Below, one piece after another: positions 1 to 7,174 of a stretch of 8,264 nucleotides of DNA. The translations under genes and the position numbers were made by a program. Every line of letters starts with the position of its first letter. Within the stretch, counting starts at the first letter, position 1. The notes beneath the pieces are model-generated. The model saw only the letters and a program-made list of their open reading frames with translations. It searched no databases and was not told where the DNA came from. Origin of the DNA: Deltaproteobacteria bacterium (lineage in GTDB: Bacteria; Myxococcota_A; UBA796; UBA2385); NCBI GenBank assembly GCA_003694325.1, contig RFKJ01000245.1, positions 1 through 8,264 on the forward strand, given 5' to 3'.

Positions 1-372
1 CGCGGCCGCGGCCTCATCCACCCGGTCGCCCCGCCAGGTGGTCGCCTCGCCGACGCGCCGCCGGCCGGCGTGGTCCGGTCACCGGCGATGAGCGGTGGGC
101 GGGCTCACGGCGGGGGCGAGGATCGGGGGCGTGCATGGTGGGACCGGACGGACTGCATGGCCTGGATGCACCGATGGTACCGCGAGCGGGGCGAGCCCGG
201 TCCATCATCCGGAGGTCGAGCCCGACCGAGCCAGGGGCCCGGGCGGACACACCGGTGCGCATCGGAACGATTCGAGACAGATGACCGGCGGTGGTGCGGC
301 CAGATTGTCGGTGAACCGAGCTTCCGGGGCGCCTGCGTCCGTCGGGGAGCAAACACGTTCGCGAGGTTGCAA
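1..372. other. Region with no supported gene, upstream of the first pseudokinase
   Basis: I find no convincing gene here. The + frame that leads into the kinase-like gene is open from the left edge, but its translation in this part is rich in Arg, Gly and Trp and resembles no protein family. Its third codon positions are also clearly less GC-biased than in the kinase body. This looks like a chance open frame in GC-rich DNA rather than an N-terminal extension. A short - strand frame could run off the left edge from a GTG at 21-19, but it is too short to judge. No tRNA, clear promoter hexamer pair or terminator was recognised. The bases just before 373 are locally AT-richer and include the likely ribosome binding site of the next gene. 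Confidence 0.6.
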
Positions 373-1353
373 TTGACTCTTGTTCCCTGTGCCGTGGAAG
401 AAGGCACCCGCATCGGATCGCTGAAGATCATCCGCCGGATGGGAGCGCCCGGCCCGGCCGCGCTGTACCTCGTGCGCGAGATGGTCGGCGGCGGGCTGCG
501 GGTGCTGGAGCTGTTCGAACCGGCCGACCCCGCCGAGCGGCGCCGCTTGTTGTCGGAGGGCATGGCGCTCACCGGGTTGCGGCATCCCAACCTCGCCTCG
601 GTCCTGGACATCGTCGAGCTGACCGACCGGATCGGGGTGGTCCGGGAGTATGTCGGCGGGGTGAGCGTCCGGCACGAGGTGATGCACCGGGGGATGCTGC
701 CGGTCTCCGAGGCCGTGGACATCGTGGCGGGGGCCGCCGCGGGGCTCGCCCGGGCCCACGAGCTGGGGATCGTGCATGGCCGGCTCGACGCTTCGCAGGT
801 GCTGCTGGTGCACGACTTCTTCCGCCGGCTCCCGAAGGTGGTCGATGTCGGCATGGAGTCCATGCGGTGCGGACGGGTCGAGGAGTGGGCGGCGGCCGGG
901 GCCGGGGACCTGGACCCGACGCTGGGACCGCCCGGCTACGTGGCGCCTGAACTCGTGCGCGGCGCCGAGGAGCCCCTGCCGCACGCCGACGTCTTCTCGC
1001 TGGGCGCCGTCCTGTACCTGGCGCTCACCGGCGTGCCGCCCTTCCGGGGCCCGACCCTCCGGCAGAGCCTGTCGAACACCCTGCTGGGCCTGCTGTCACC
1101 GGTGCGGGAGTTGCGCCCGGACTGTCCGGAGCCGCTCGCGCAGGTGGTGGAGCGATCGCTGTCGGTGTGCGTCGAGGACCGTCCGCGCTCGGCCCGCGGC
1201 TTCCTCCAGGCCCTCGGGAAGGCTCGGGCCGGCGAGGGGGCAACCGAAGACCCTGATTTCGGCCTTGGGGGGGACCTCGGTGAACCCGCAGGGACCGACG
1301 ACCCGGTCGAGGCCCGGCCGGGTGGGGACGCCGGCGGGATGAAGCCGAAGTAG
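373..1353 (+). CDS. Ser/Thr protein kinase-fold protein, predicted pseudokinase
   Basis: This is a 326-residue cytosolic protein, almost all of it one Hanks-type kinase fold (about residues 14-282), followed by a Gly/Asp/Pro-rich, probably disordered tail. Retained motifs are the helix C region with E62, HPN at 71-73, APE at 191-193, DVFSLG at 206-211 and the late Arg in DRP (R270). Lost motifs are striking. No Lys lies anywhere near the beta-3 VAIK position (the only early lysines are K18 and K155), the catalytic HRDLKPxN reads HGRLDASQ (135-142) so the catalytic Asp is Arg137, and DFG is DVG (158-160). This suggests a signalling scaffold or regulator rather than an active enzyme. No membrane segment is seen. 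I chose the TTG at 373 because GAGG lies at 363-366, six bases upstream; TTG 367 and GTG 394 have poorer spacing or no such site. An ATG start at 70 would add a stretch that does not look coding. The gene converges on mfd with a 95-base gap. The fold is secure; inactivity is inferred from the missing residues. Confidence 0.82.
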   Translation: MTLVPCAVEEGTRIGSLKIIRRMGAPGPAALYLVREMVGGGLRVLELFEPADPAERRRLLSEGMALTGLRHPNLASVLDIVELTDRIGVVREYVGGVSVRHEVMHRGMLPVSEAVDIVAGAAAGLARAHELGIVHGRLDASQVLLVHDFFRRLPKVVDVGMESMRCGRVEEWAAAGAGDLDPTLGPPGYVAPELVRGAEEPLPHADVFSLGAVLYLALTGVPPFRGPTLRQSLSNTLLGLLSPVRELRPDCPEPLAQVVERSLSVCVEDRPRSARGFLQALGKARAGEGATEDPDFGLGGDLGEPAGTDDPVEARPGGDAGGMKPK

Positions 1354-1448
1354 TTGGCGCCCTCCCCCCCGGCTGCACCGCGGGGCGCTCGCACCCCGAC
1401 TCCCTGCGGGCGTCCCCGGTCCAGGAGGGGCTGCAAGTCCCGGCGGGG

Positions 1449-4400
1449 CTACCCGGCCTCGACCCGCCTCTCCAGCTCGCGCAGCGCCCAGTGCAGGAAC
1501 CGGAAGGGTTGCTCGCCCTCGGCGGGCGTGAACCGCACCCGGAGTCTCCGCGCGGGTTCGTCCGGCGGTGCCCCCTTGCGGCGCACGAGCTGGAACCGAT
1601 CGGGCTGCTGCTGGACCAGGTCGACGACCTGGTCGCCGCGGACGGGGGTGCTCTCGTGGAAGTCCAGCTCCACCCGCAGGTTGAGGAACCGCACCCGCTC
1701 GATCCCCAGTTCCCGGCACCGCAGTCGGGCCTCGGCGGTCCAACCCAGGTTCAGGACCTCGGGGGGGGGCTCGCCGTAGCGATCCTCCCAGGCGCTCACC
1801 AGGTCCCGCACCTGCTGCGGGGTGCGGCAGACCGCCAGCCGGCGGTACTCGGTGAGCCGGTCGTCGAGGTCGGGCATGTACCCCTCGGGGATGAGCGCCG
1901 GGACAGCCAGGTCGACCTCGGGATCCAGGCGCGCCCGGCTCACCTCTCCCTTTGCCGCGTGGACCGCCTCCTCCAGCAGCTCGACGTAGGTGTCCAGGCC
2001 GACGGCCTGGATGTTGCCGTGCTGGCGTTCTCCCAGCAGGCTCCCGCTGCCCCGAAGCTCGAGGTCGGCCTGGGCGATGGCGAACCCCGCGCCCAGCTCC
2101 TGGTGCTCGACCAGCACCTGCAGGCGCCGGGCCGCATCGCCGCTGAGCGACGCCTCGGGGGGGATGAGCAGCGTGCAGTACCCCCGCCGGGTGGCCCGGC
2201 CGACCCGGCCGCGGAGCTGGTAGAGCTGGGCGAGGCCGAGCCGGTCGGCGCGGTTGACGATGATCGTGTTGACGTTGGGCATGTCCACGCCCGACTCGAT
2301 GATCGTGGTGCACAGGAGCACGTTCGACTCCTGCTTGACGAACCCGACCAGCACGCGCTCCAGCTCGTCCTCGGACATCTGGCCGTGGGCGACCGCGATG
2401 CGGGCCTCGGGCACGATCTCGCGGAGACGGTGGGCCAGGCGATCGATCGACTGCACGCGGTTGTGGACGAAGAAGACCTGTCCCCCGCGTCGCAGCTCGT
2501 GGAGGATCTCCTCCCGGATCCGGCCCTCGTCGAAGTGGGCCACCCGGGTGCGGACCTCCCGACGCCCCGGCGGAGGGGTGGCGATCATCGACACCTGCCG
2601 CAAGCCGCTCATGGCCATGTACAGGGTCCGCGGGATGGGCGTGGCGCTCATCGCCAGGGTGTCGATGGGGACCCCGGCGCGGGCCTGGGTCAGGCGCTTG
2701 ATGCGCTCCTTCTGCCGGACGCCGAACCGGTGCTCCTCGTCGACGACCACCAGCCCCAGGTCCTTGAACCGCACGTTGCGGCCCAGCAGGGTGTGGGTGC
2801 CGATCACGATGTCGATGCTGCCGTCCGCCAGGCCGACGAGGATCTCCCGGGTCTCCTTGGGGCCCTGGAAGCGGGAGAGCAGGCGGATCTCGACCCCGAA
2901 GCCGTCGAAGCGCTCCGCGAAGCTCCGGCTGTGCTGGAAGGCCAGCACCGTCGTGGGGCAGAGCACCGCCACCTGGCGGCGGTCGAGCACCACGCGCATG
3001 GCGGCCCGCATGGCGACCTCGGTCTTGCCGAACCCGACGTCGCCGACGATGAGGCGGTCCATGGGGCGCGCGTCGGCGAGGTCGGCCATGACCTCGTCGA
3101 TGGCCTGCTGCTGGCCCTCGGTCTCCACGTAGGGGAATGCCTCGACGAATCGGCGCCAGGCCTCCGGCTCCCCCACGTAGCGGTGTCCCTCGGCCACCTG
3201 CCGCTGGGCGTGGAGGGCGAGGATCTCGTGGGCCATGGCCAGGACGCGGTCCCGGACCCGGGCCTTGCGGGCGGCCCAGGTCTCGCCGCCGAGCTTGTCG
3301 AGCCGGGGGACGACGTCGCCGACCGCCCGGTACTGGTAGAGCTGGTCCAGCCGGGTCACCGGCAGGTACAGGCGGTCGCCGCCGCGGTACTCCAACTCCG
3401 CGTAGTCCTGCTCGACGCCGCCGGGCCCGCCGAGGGCCAGCCGACGCAGGCGGAGGAACCGGCCGATGCCGTGGACGGCATGGACGACCAGGTCCCCCTG
3501 GGCGAGCTGGGTGTGACTCGTCAGTACTGCGTCCTTGAGATCGCGGGGGACGTGGGCGGCGGGGCGGCGCCGCTTGGCGGTGAACAGCTCGTCGGCGGTG
3601 ATGAGGGCGATCCGGTCGGACGGAGAGTGGAAGCCCCGGGGCAGGGCCCCCAGCCACAGGGCGAAGCCGCCCGGCGCCGGCCACTGTCCAGCGGGCCGCT
3701 CCTCGATGCGCAGGCCGTGGGGCTCCAGCAGGGCGAGGACCCGTTCGGCGCGGGTGCGGTCGTCGCAGACCAGGACGAGTCGCCACTCCTCGTCCAGCCA
3801 CTGCGAGAGCCGGGCCACGACGGGAGCCAGCTCCCCCTTGCCCACGGCCAGGGGCTCGTTGCTGCGGCAGGCCAGGTCCGGGGCTTCGTCCACCGCCACC
3901 GCCTCGATCCGCGTCGCGCGCCCCAGGGCGGCCCGCACGCTGGCGGCGTCCTCGAACCGCCAGTGCGGCAGCACCGGCGCCCGTTCCTCCACCGGCACGG
4001 CCTGCCATCGACTGTGGACCAGGCCCCAGAAGCGCTCCAGCTCTGCGTCGACCGCCGGGGGGTCGACGACGAGGATCGGCCCGTCGGCCGGCCACCACTG
4101 CGACCAGGACACCAGCTCGTGCAGGGCGCCGAGGAAGTCTTCGGCGCCGGGGAACCACAGCCCCTGCCGGAGGTCGGCCAGCACCCGGCGCCGGGTCCCG
4201 TGGCCTCCGCCCATCACGTCCACGGCCTCGGCCATCCGGGCGCTGGCCCGGGAGACGGCGTCGTCGGAGACGACCGCCTCGCGAGCCGGCAGGATCCGGG
4301 TCCGGGAGAGCGGCTCGCCGGACCGCTGGACCTCCGGGTGCAGCACCCGGATCTCGTCCAGCTCGTCGTCGAAGAAGTCGAGGCGGACCGGAGGGGCCCC

Positions 4401-4940
4401 GGGGGACCAGATGTCGACGACCCCTCCGCGGAACGCGACGGTACCGGGCTCCTCGACCTGGTGGACCGCGAGGTAGCCCCAGTCGGCGAGGGTGCGCTGG
4501 AGCCGGTCACGGGCCACCTCGTCGCCGACCCGCAGGTCCAGGTGGAGCGACGAGAAGGTCTCGGGGGACAGCAGGCGGTGCTGCAGCGCCCGGGCGCTGG
4601 CGACGACGACCACCCGCTGCTGCCGGGCCAGGGCGTCCAGCACCGCGAGCCGCTGGCGCGGGATGTCGGGGTGTGGCGAGACTCCGTCCCAGGTGCGGAC
4701 GTCGTCGCCAGGGAGCGGCAGGACGGGCGGGCCGGAGAGGGCGTCAAGGTGGAACCGCAGCTCCTGGTGCAGGCGGGCGGCGTCGTCGCGGGTGGCGGCG
4801 ACGACCAGCAGGGGCTGGTCGAGCGACCCGGCGAGCCGGGCGATGGCGTAGGCGGCGGCTCCCGCCGGCAGCCCGGCGATGGCCCGGCCGGGTGCGATCA
4901 GCCGGGGAAGCTGGTCGAGGAAGGCGCGCGGAGCAGCCAT
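1449..4940 (-). CDS. mfd: Transcription-repair coupling factor Mfd
   Basis: Mfd is a DNA translocase that removes RNA polymerase stalled at DNA lesions and recruits UvrA to start nucleotide excision repair. The 1163 residues match the usual full length (about 1150-1230). Domains in order are the UvrB-like N-terminal part that binds UvrA (to about residue 220, including the ILPARE segment), a variable linker, and the CarD-like RNA polymerase interaction domain starting near GDLVVH at 482. The superfamily 2 motor follows: Walker A GDVGFGKT (633-640), DEEH (734-737), SATPIPRT (765-772) and QLRGRVGR (908-915). Next come the translocation motif around ADLELRGSGSLLGERQHG (958-975) and the C-terminal regulatory domain. 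All key residues are present and the frame is intact. The ATG start has GAGGA at 4951-4947, six bases upstream. The gene lies 65 bases downstream of the membrane protein gene on the same strand, so an operon is likely. A nine-C run on the coding strand encodes Pro-Pro-Pro near the C-terminus. Confidence 0.98.
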   Translation of the reverse strand: MAAPRAFLDQLPRLIAPGRAIAGLPAGAAAYAIARLAGSLDQPLLVVAATRDDAARLHQELRFHLDALSGPPVLPLPGDDVRTWDGVSPHPDIPRQRLAVLDALARQQRVVVVASARALQHRLLSPETFSSLHLDLRVGDEVARDRLQRTLADWGYLAVHQVEEPGTVAFRGGVVDIWSPGAPPVRLDFFDDELDEIRVLHPEVQRSGEPLSRTRILPAREAVVSDDAVSRASARMAEAVDVMGGGHGTRRRVLADLRQGLWFPGAEDFLGALHELVSWSQWWPADGPILVVDPPAVDAELERFWGLVHSRWQAVPVEERAPVLPHWRFEDAASVRAALGRATRIEAVAVDEAPDLACRSNEPLAVGKGELAPVVARLSQWLDEEWRLVLVCDDRTRAERVLALLEPHGLRIEERPAGQWPAPGGFALWLGALPRGFHSPSDRIALITADELFTAKRRRPAAHVPRDLKDAVLTSHTQLAQGDLVVHAVHGIGRFLRLRRLALGGPGGVEQDYAELEYRGGDRLYLPVTRLDQLYQYRAVGDVVPRLDKLGGETWAARKARVRDRVLAMAHEILALHAQRQVAEGHRYVGEPEAWRRFVEAFPYVETEGQQQAIDEVMADLADARPMDRLIVGDVGFGKTEVAMRAAMRVVLDRRQVAVLCPTTVLAFQHSRSFAERFDGFGVEIRLLSRFQGPKETREILVGLADGSIDIVIGTHTLLGRNVRFKDLGLVVVDEEHRFGVRQKERIKRLTQARAGVPIDTLAMSATPIPRTLYMAMSGLRQVSMIATPPPGRREVRTRVAHFDEGRIREEILHELRRGGQVFFVHNRVQSIDRLAHRLREIVPEARIAVAHGQMSEDELERVLVGFVKQESNVLLCTTIIESGVDMPNVNTIIVNRADRLGLAQLYQLRGRVGRATRRGYCTLLIPPEASLSGDAARRLQVLVEHQELGAGFAIAQADLELRGSGSLLGERQHGNIQAVGLDTYVELLEEAVHAAKGEVSRARLDPEVDLAVPALIPEGYMPDLDDRLTEYRRLAVCRTPQQVRDLVSAWEDRYGEPPPEVLNLGWTAEARLRCRELGIERVRFLNLRVELDFHESTPVRGDQVVDLVQQQPDRFQLVRRKGAPPDEPARRLRVRFTPAEGEQPFRFLHWALRELERRVEAG

Positions 4941-5005
4941 GACGCATCCTCGGGTTCTTCGGGACCCTGCGAAGCGGTCAGCGCGTCCTGGTCACTGCGG
5001 TGCGG

Positions 5006-5764
5006 TCACCGCGATGCCGGAGTGGCCGGCTCGGTGCTCGCCCTGCCGTCGCTCCCGGAGTCGTCCGCCGGCCTGGACACGGAGGTCGTGCGCTCTTCGT
5101 AGAGCTTGTAGAAGGCCACGTTGACGACGAAGAACATCAGGTAGATCACGATGAAGATCAACGCCAGGACGATGACCCCCTGCTGCAGCGCCCACAGCTC
5201 GGCAAAGGCCAGGACCTGCGCGATCAGCACGGCGGGCAGGTAGATCCCGACGATGCTGGCGCGCCGGCCGCGGGTGAGGCGCTTGCTGCGGTCGATGGGC
5301 CAGACCTTCTCCTCCAGGCAGGCCACCGAGTCGACGAAGGCGTACATCGTGACGTAGATCACCCCGGGGAATAGCAGCAGCGCCACGCCGATCTGGATGC
5401 TGACCTGGGCGATCATCCGCGGCAGGAACATCCGCTTGTACCGCCCCAGCGCGAAGTTGATGGCCGGGTAGAGCGCGGCGGCCTGGCCCGCGGAGTGCAT
5501 CCGGCCGACGTAGACGGCGATTGCGCCGACGATGGGCCCCAGCAGGATCTCCTGCAGCAGGCTGGCCCCCAACCAGGCGAACAGCACCTTGACGAGGGTG
5601 GCCTGGTCCTGGGCACCGTCGCCGCCGAAGGCGTCGTAGATCGCCTGGTCGGCGATGGCGGCGATGAAGGCCATGACGACCACGACCGGCAGGACCGTGG
5701 TGGCATTGGCGAAGGTGGCGCGGGCGCCCTGGGAGAAGCTGCTGAGTGCGCGGGAGCGAGGCAT
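5006..5764 (-). CDS. Multi-pass inner membrane protein of unknown function
   Basis: This 252-residue protein has about five hydrophobic segments, at roughly residues 23-43, 60-86, 114-144, 170-190 and 195-217. A charged, probably disordered hydrophilic tail follows (about 222-252, rich in Ser, Asp and Thr). Between the third and fourth segments lies a loop with E151-E152 followed by RSKRLTRGRR (159-168). Bacterial membrane proteins of the YciC / glycerophosphodiesterase-membrane-domain kind carry a similar pattern (an acidic residue, then RSxxLTxGxxxxI). I infer a distant relation to that group, not an identity. No catalytic motif or signal peptide cleavage site is evident. The ATG start has no Shine-Dalgarno sequence, but a possible promoter lies where a leaderless transcript would begin at this ATG. 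It is the first gene of a likely two-gene unit with mfd, 65 bases downstream. Its job is unknown, and being next to mfd does not by itself imply DNA repair. Confidence 0.85.
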   Translation of the reverse strand: MPRSRALSSFSQGARATFANATTVLPVVVVMAFIAAIADQAIYDAFGGDGAQDQATLVKVLFAWLGASLLQEILLGPIVGAIAVYVGRMHSAGQAAALYPAINFALGRYKRMFLPRMIAQVSIQIGVALLLFPGVIYVTMYAFVDSVACLEEKVWPIDRSKRLTRGRRASIVGIYLPAVLIAQVLAFAELWALQQGVIVLALIFIVIYLMFFVVNVAFYKLYEERTTSVSRPADDSGSDGRASTEPATPASR

Positions 5765-5770
5765 GTCGCG

Positions 5771-5799
5771 CAGCTAACGATGGGCCTGAACCCGGGCAA
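5771..5799 (-). promoter_or_regulatory. Possible promoter of the membrane protein gene and mfd
   Basis: Read on the - strand, TTGCCC (5799-5794) and TAGCTG (5776-5771) are separated by exactly 17 bases, like the -35 and -10 boxes of a housekeeping sigma factor. The -10 match is partial because it lacks the final T. Six bases separate it from the ATG at 5764, so transcription would start at or very near the first base of the gene. This agrees with the absence of a ribosome binding site there. The assignment is by eye only. Confidence 0.33.
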
Positions 5800-5863
5800 C
5801 GTGGCGTCCCTCCCTGGACGACCCGCAGAGACCCGGCACGGGGCGACCCGGTCCGTCCCGGAG

Positions 5864-5892
5864 CTGACGGCAGGGGCGGGCGGCGCGTTATT
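5864..5892 (+). promoter_or_regulatory. Weak candidate promoter for the RelA/SpoT-like gene
   Basis: CTGACG (5864-5869) and GTTATT (5887-5892) are 17 bases apart and end 34 bases before the proposed GTG start. Both boxes match a housekeeping consensus only in part. The second falls in the only AT-rich spot of the divergent intergenic region, flanked by a CGCG-TTATTG-CGCG palindrome (5884-5897) that could serve as a small operator. This is a tentative call. Confidence 0.18.
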
Positions 5893-5926
5893 GCGCGGGT
5901 ATCCCCCTGCTTGCCCCGGGAGTGCC

Positions 5927-7069
5927 GTGGACGTCGCACCGAAAGAAGGTGTGCCCCAGGATGCAGATGCGCTGACCATCGACACGCGGTTCTCGCAGGT
6001 CGTCGACGGGTTCGAGCTGACCGTGGCCGACCTGGAGGCCGTCCGCCTCATCCTGCGAGGCAACTCGGTCATCGACTGGAACCGGGCCGTGTTCCCCGAC
6101 CTGGCGTCGGTGGACGCCTTTCTGCGCCTCCTCTGGATCGACCCGGACGACCCGGAGGACCGTCGGCGCATGAAGTACGTGCATCGCTCGGCGATCACCT
6201 ACCTCGAGGAGCACCTCGGGCTCCGGTTCCCCGAGGACCTCAAGCAGCCCGACGACGTGCGGGAGATCTTCCTGCTGGCCAGCCAGACCGGGGGGTTCCG
6301 TCGCCGCCAGATCCTCGCCTGCGCCATCCTCAAGCTGATGCACACCATCGTGCACATGGAGGCCGCGGAGCTGCGTCACCAGACCGCCCTCTCCGAGGCG
6401 GACCTGCTGGGGCTCGCCGAACGCCACATCAGCGAAGCCGCGCAGCACATGCGGGACCAGGGGTTCCCCATCGTCTCGTTCTATGGAAACCGCAAGAGCC
6501 GCGAGTCGACGATCACCAAGCTGCTCGCCAAGCGGGAGGCGACCGCGGCCATGGTGTTTGACAAGCTGCGGTTCCGGATCGTCACCGAGAAGCGGGAGCA
6601 CATCGTCCCGGCCCTGGCCTGGCTGACGCGCCACGTCTTCCCGTTCAACTACGTGATCCCCGGCCAGAGCCACAACAACCTGGTGGACATCCACGCCGAG
6701 TGGAGCCGGCCGCCCTACAAGGAGCTGGCCGACCAGCTCCACGGGTTCACCGCCGAGGAGCACCAGCCCTTCAACCCCGACGACAACCCGTTCTCGGGGA
6801 GCAGTTACCGGGTGGTCAACTTCATCGTCGACTACCCGGTGCGCATCGACCATCTCGGCCACGCCCGGTACGGTGCGATGCTGGGTCGCATCGTCTTCGT
6901 CCAGACGGAGTTCCAGCTCGTCGACGCCCAGACGGCCATCGCCAACGAGAGCGGCGAGAACGCCCACGAGCGCTACAAGGAGCGCCAGCGGGCCATGGTC
7001 GCCAGCCGGTTGCGCAAGGGGGGGCGCTACAAGCGGCGGCGCGGCGGCAAGCGCCACGGCGACGGGTGA
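5927..7069 (+). CDS. Conserved protein with RelA/SpoT-like nucleotidyltransferase signature
   Basis: The 380-residue soluble protein resembles, from memory, an uncharacterised conserved family found mainly in myxobacteria and relatives (named TIGR04552 in TIGRFAMs; not verified here). The N-terminal half (about 20-175) is mostly helical, with a His-containing helix (LKLMHTIVHMEA, 135-146). The C-terminal half carries motifs in the order seen in (p)ppGpp synthetases: GNRKS with STITK (187-198), FDKLRFRIV (211-219, compare DxxGxRI), SYRVVNF (293-299, compare GYxxxH), TEFQ (327-330, compare the catalytic Glu of EIQIRT) and NAHERYK (345-351, compare AAHWxYK). No HD hydrolase motif precedes it. 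The tail (359-380) is very rich in Arg and Lys, suggesting nucleic acid or ribosome binding. I chose GTG 5927 because GGGAG lies four bases upstream and the family-like sequence begins soon after; GTG 5951 is the alternative. The longer open frame upstream overlaps the divergent gene and does not look coding. The gene is certain; the enzymatic role is inference. Confidence 0.9.
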   Translation: MDVAPKEGVPQDADALTIDTRFSQVVDGFELTVADLEAVRLILRGNSVIDWNRAVFPDLASVDAFLRLLWIDPDDPEDRRRMKYVHRSAITYLEEHLGLRFPEDLKQPDDVREIFLLASQTGGFRRRQILACAILKLMHTIVHMEAAELRHQTALSEADLLGLAERHISEAAQHMRDQGFPIVSFYGNRKSRESTITKLLAKREATAAMVFDKLRFRIVTEKREHIVPALAWLTRHVFPFNYVIPGQSHNNLVDIHAEWSRPPYKELADQLHGFTAEEHQPFNPDDNPFSGSSYRVVNFIVDYPVRIDHLGHARYGAMLGRIVFVQTEFQLVDAQTAIANESGENAHERYKERQRAMVASRLRKGGRYKRRRGGKRHGDG

Positions 7070-7086
7070 GGCCGGGCGGTCCGGCC
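7070..7086 (+). terminator. Hairpin directly after the RelA/SpoT-like gene, possible terminator
   Basis: GGCCGG (7070-7075) and CCGGCC (7081-7086) form a perfect six-pair all-GC stem with a five-base loop, starting at the base after the stop codon and followed by TTGT. The T-run is short, so this is at best a weak intrinsic terminator. Confidence 0.35.
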
Positions 7087-7088
7087 TT

Positions 7089-7112
7089 GTCGGCCACCGG
7101 TGTCGGGCCGAC
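7089..7112. repeat. Second inverted repeat in the gap before the second pseudokinase
   Basis: GTCGGCC (7089-7095) and GGCCGAC (7106-7112) are perfect inverted repeats of seven bases around a ten-base spacer. They lie two bases after the first hairpin and immediately before GGGGTAGCAT, whose TAGCAT (7117-7122) resembles a -10 box. The repeat could be a second terminator stem or a dimeric operator at the promoter of the downstream gene. The sequence does not decide between these. Confidence 0.3.
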
Positions 7113-7174
7113 GGGGTAGCATCGGGAGGCTGGCCATCCCCCCACCGGACGCCGCCTGGATCGTCGAGGACACC

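Noticed and set aside
266..280. GATTCGAGAC resembling a tRNA T-loop
   Set aside because: No flanking five-pair T-stem, anticodon arm or acceptor stem can be built around it.
1381..1398. Hairpin CGGGG-8-CCCCG between the convergent kinase and mfd genes as a bidirectional terminator
   Set aside because: The stem is only five pairs and no T-run follows on either strand. Such short GC pairings are expected by chance in this sequence.
1096..4158. A 1020-codon open frame on the - strand in another frame of mfd
   Set aside because: The product is almost entirely Arg, Gly, Pro and Ala, typical of a frame-shifted reading of GC-rich coding DNA, and it overlaps both mfd and the kinase-like gene.
1491..5102. 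A 1203-codon open frame on the + strand, antisense to mfd
   Set aside because: It mirrors mfd codons in very GC-rich DNA, where stop codons are rare in the opposite frames. Its translation is a low-complexity mix of Asp, Gly, His, Leu and Val with no family features, while mfd is complete and canonical.
5495..5926. N-terminal extension of the RelA/SpoT-like protein back to an ATG at 5495
   Set aside because: It would overlap the divergent membrane protein gene by about 270 bases, its translation is Asp/Gly/Gln-rich noise, and GTG 5927 has its own ribosome binding site.
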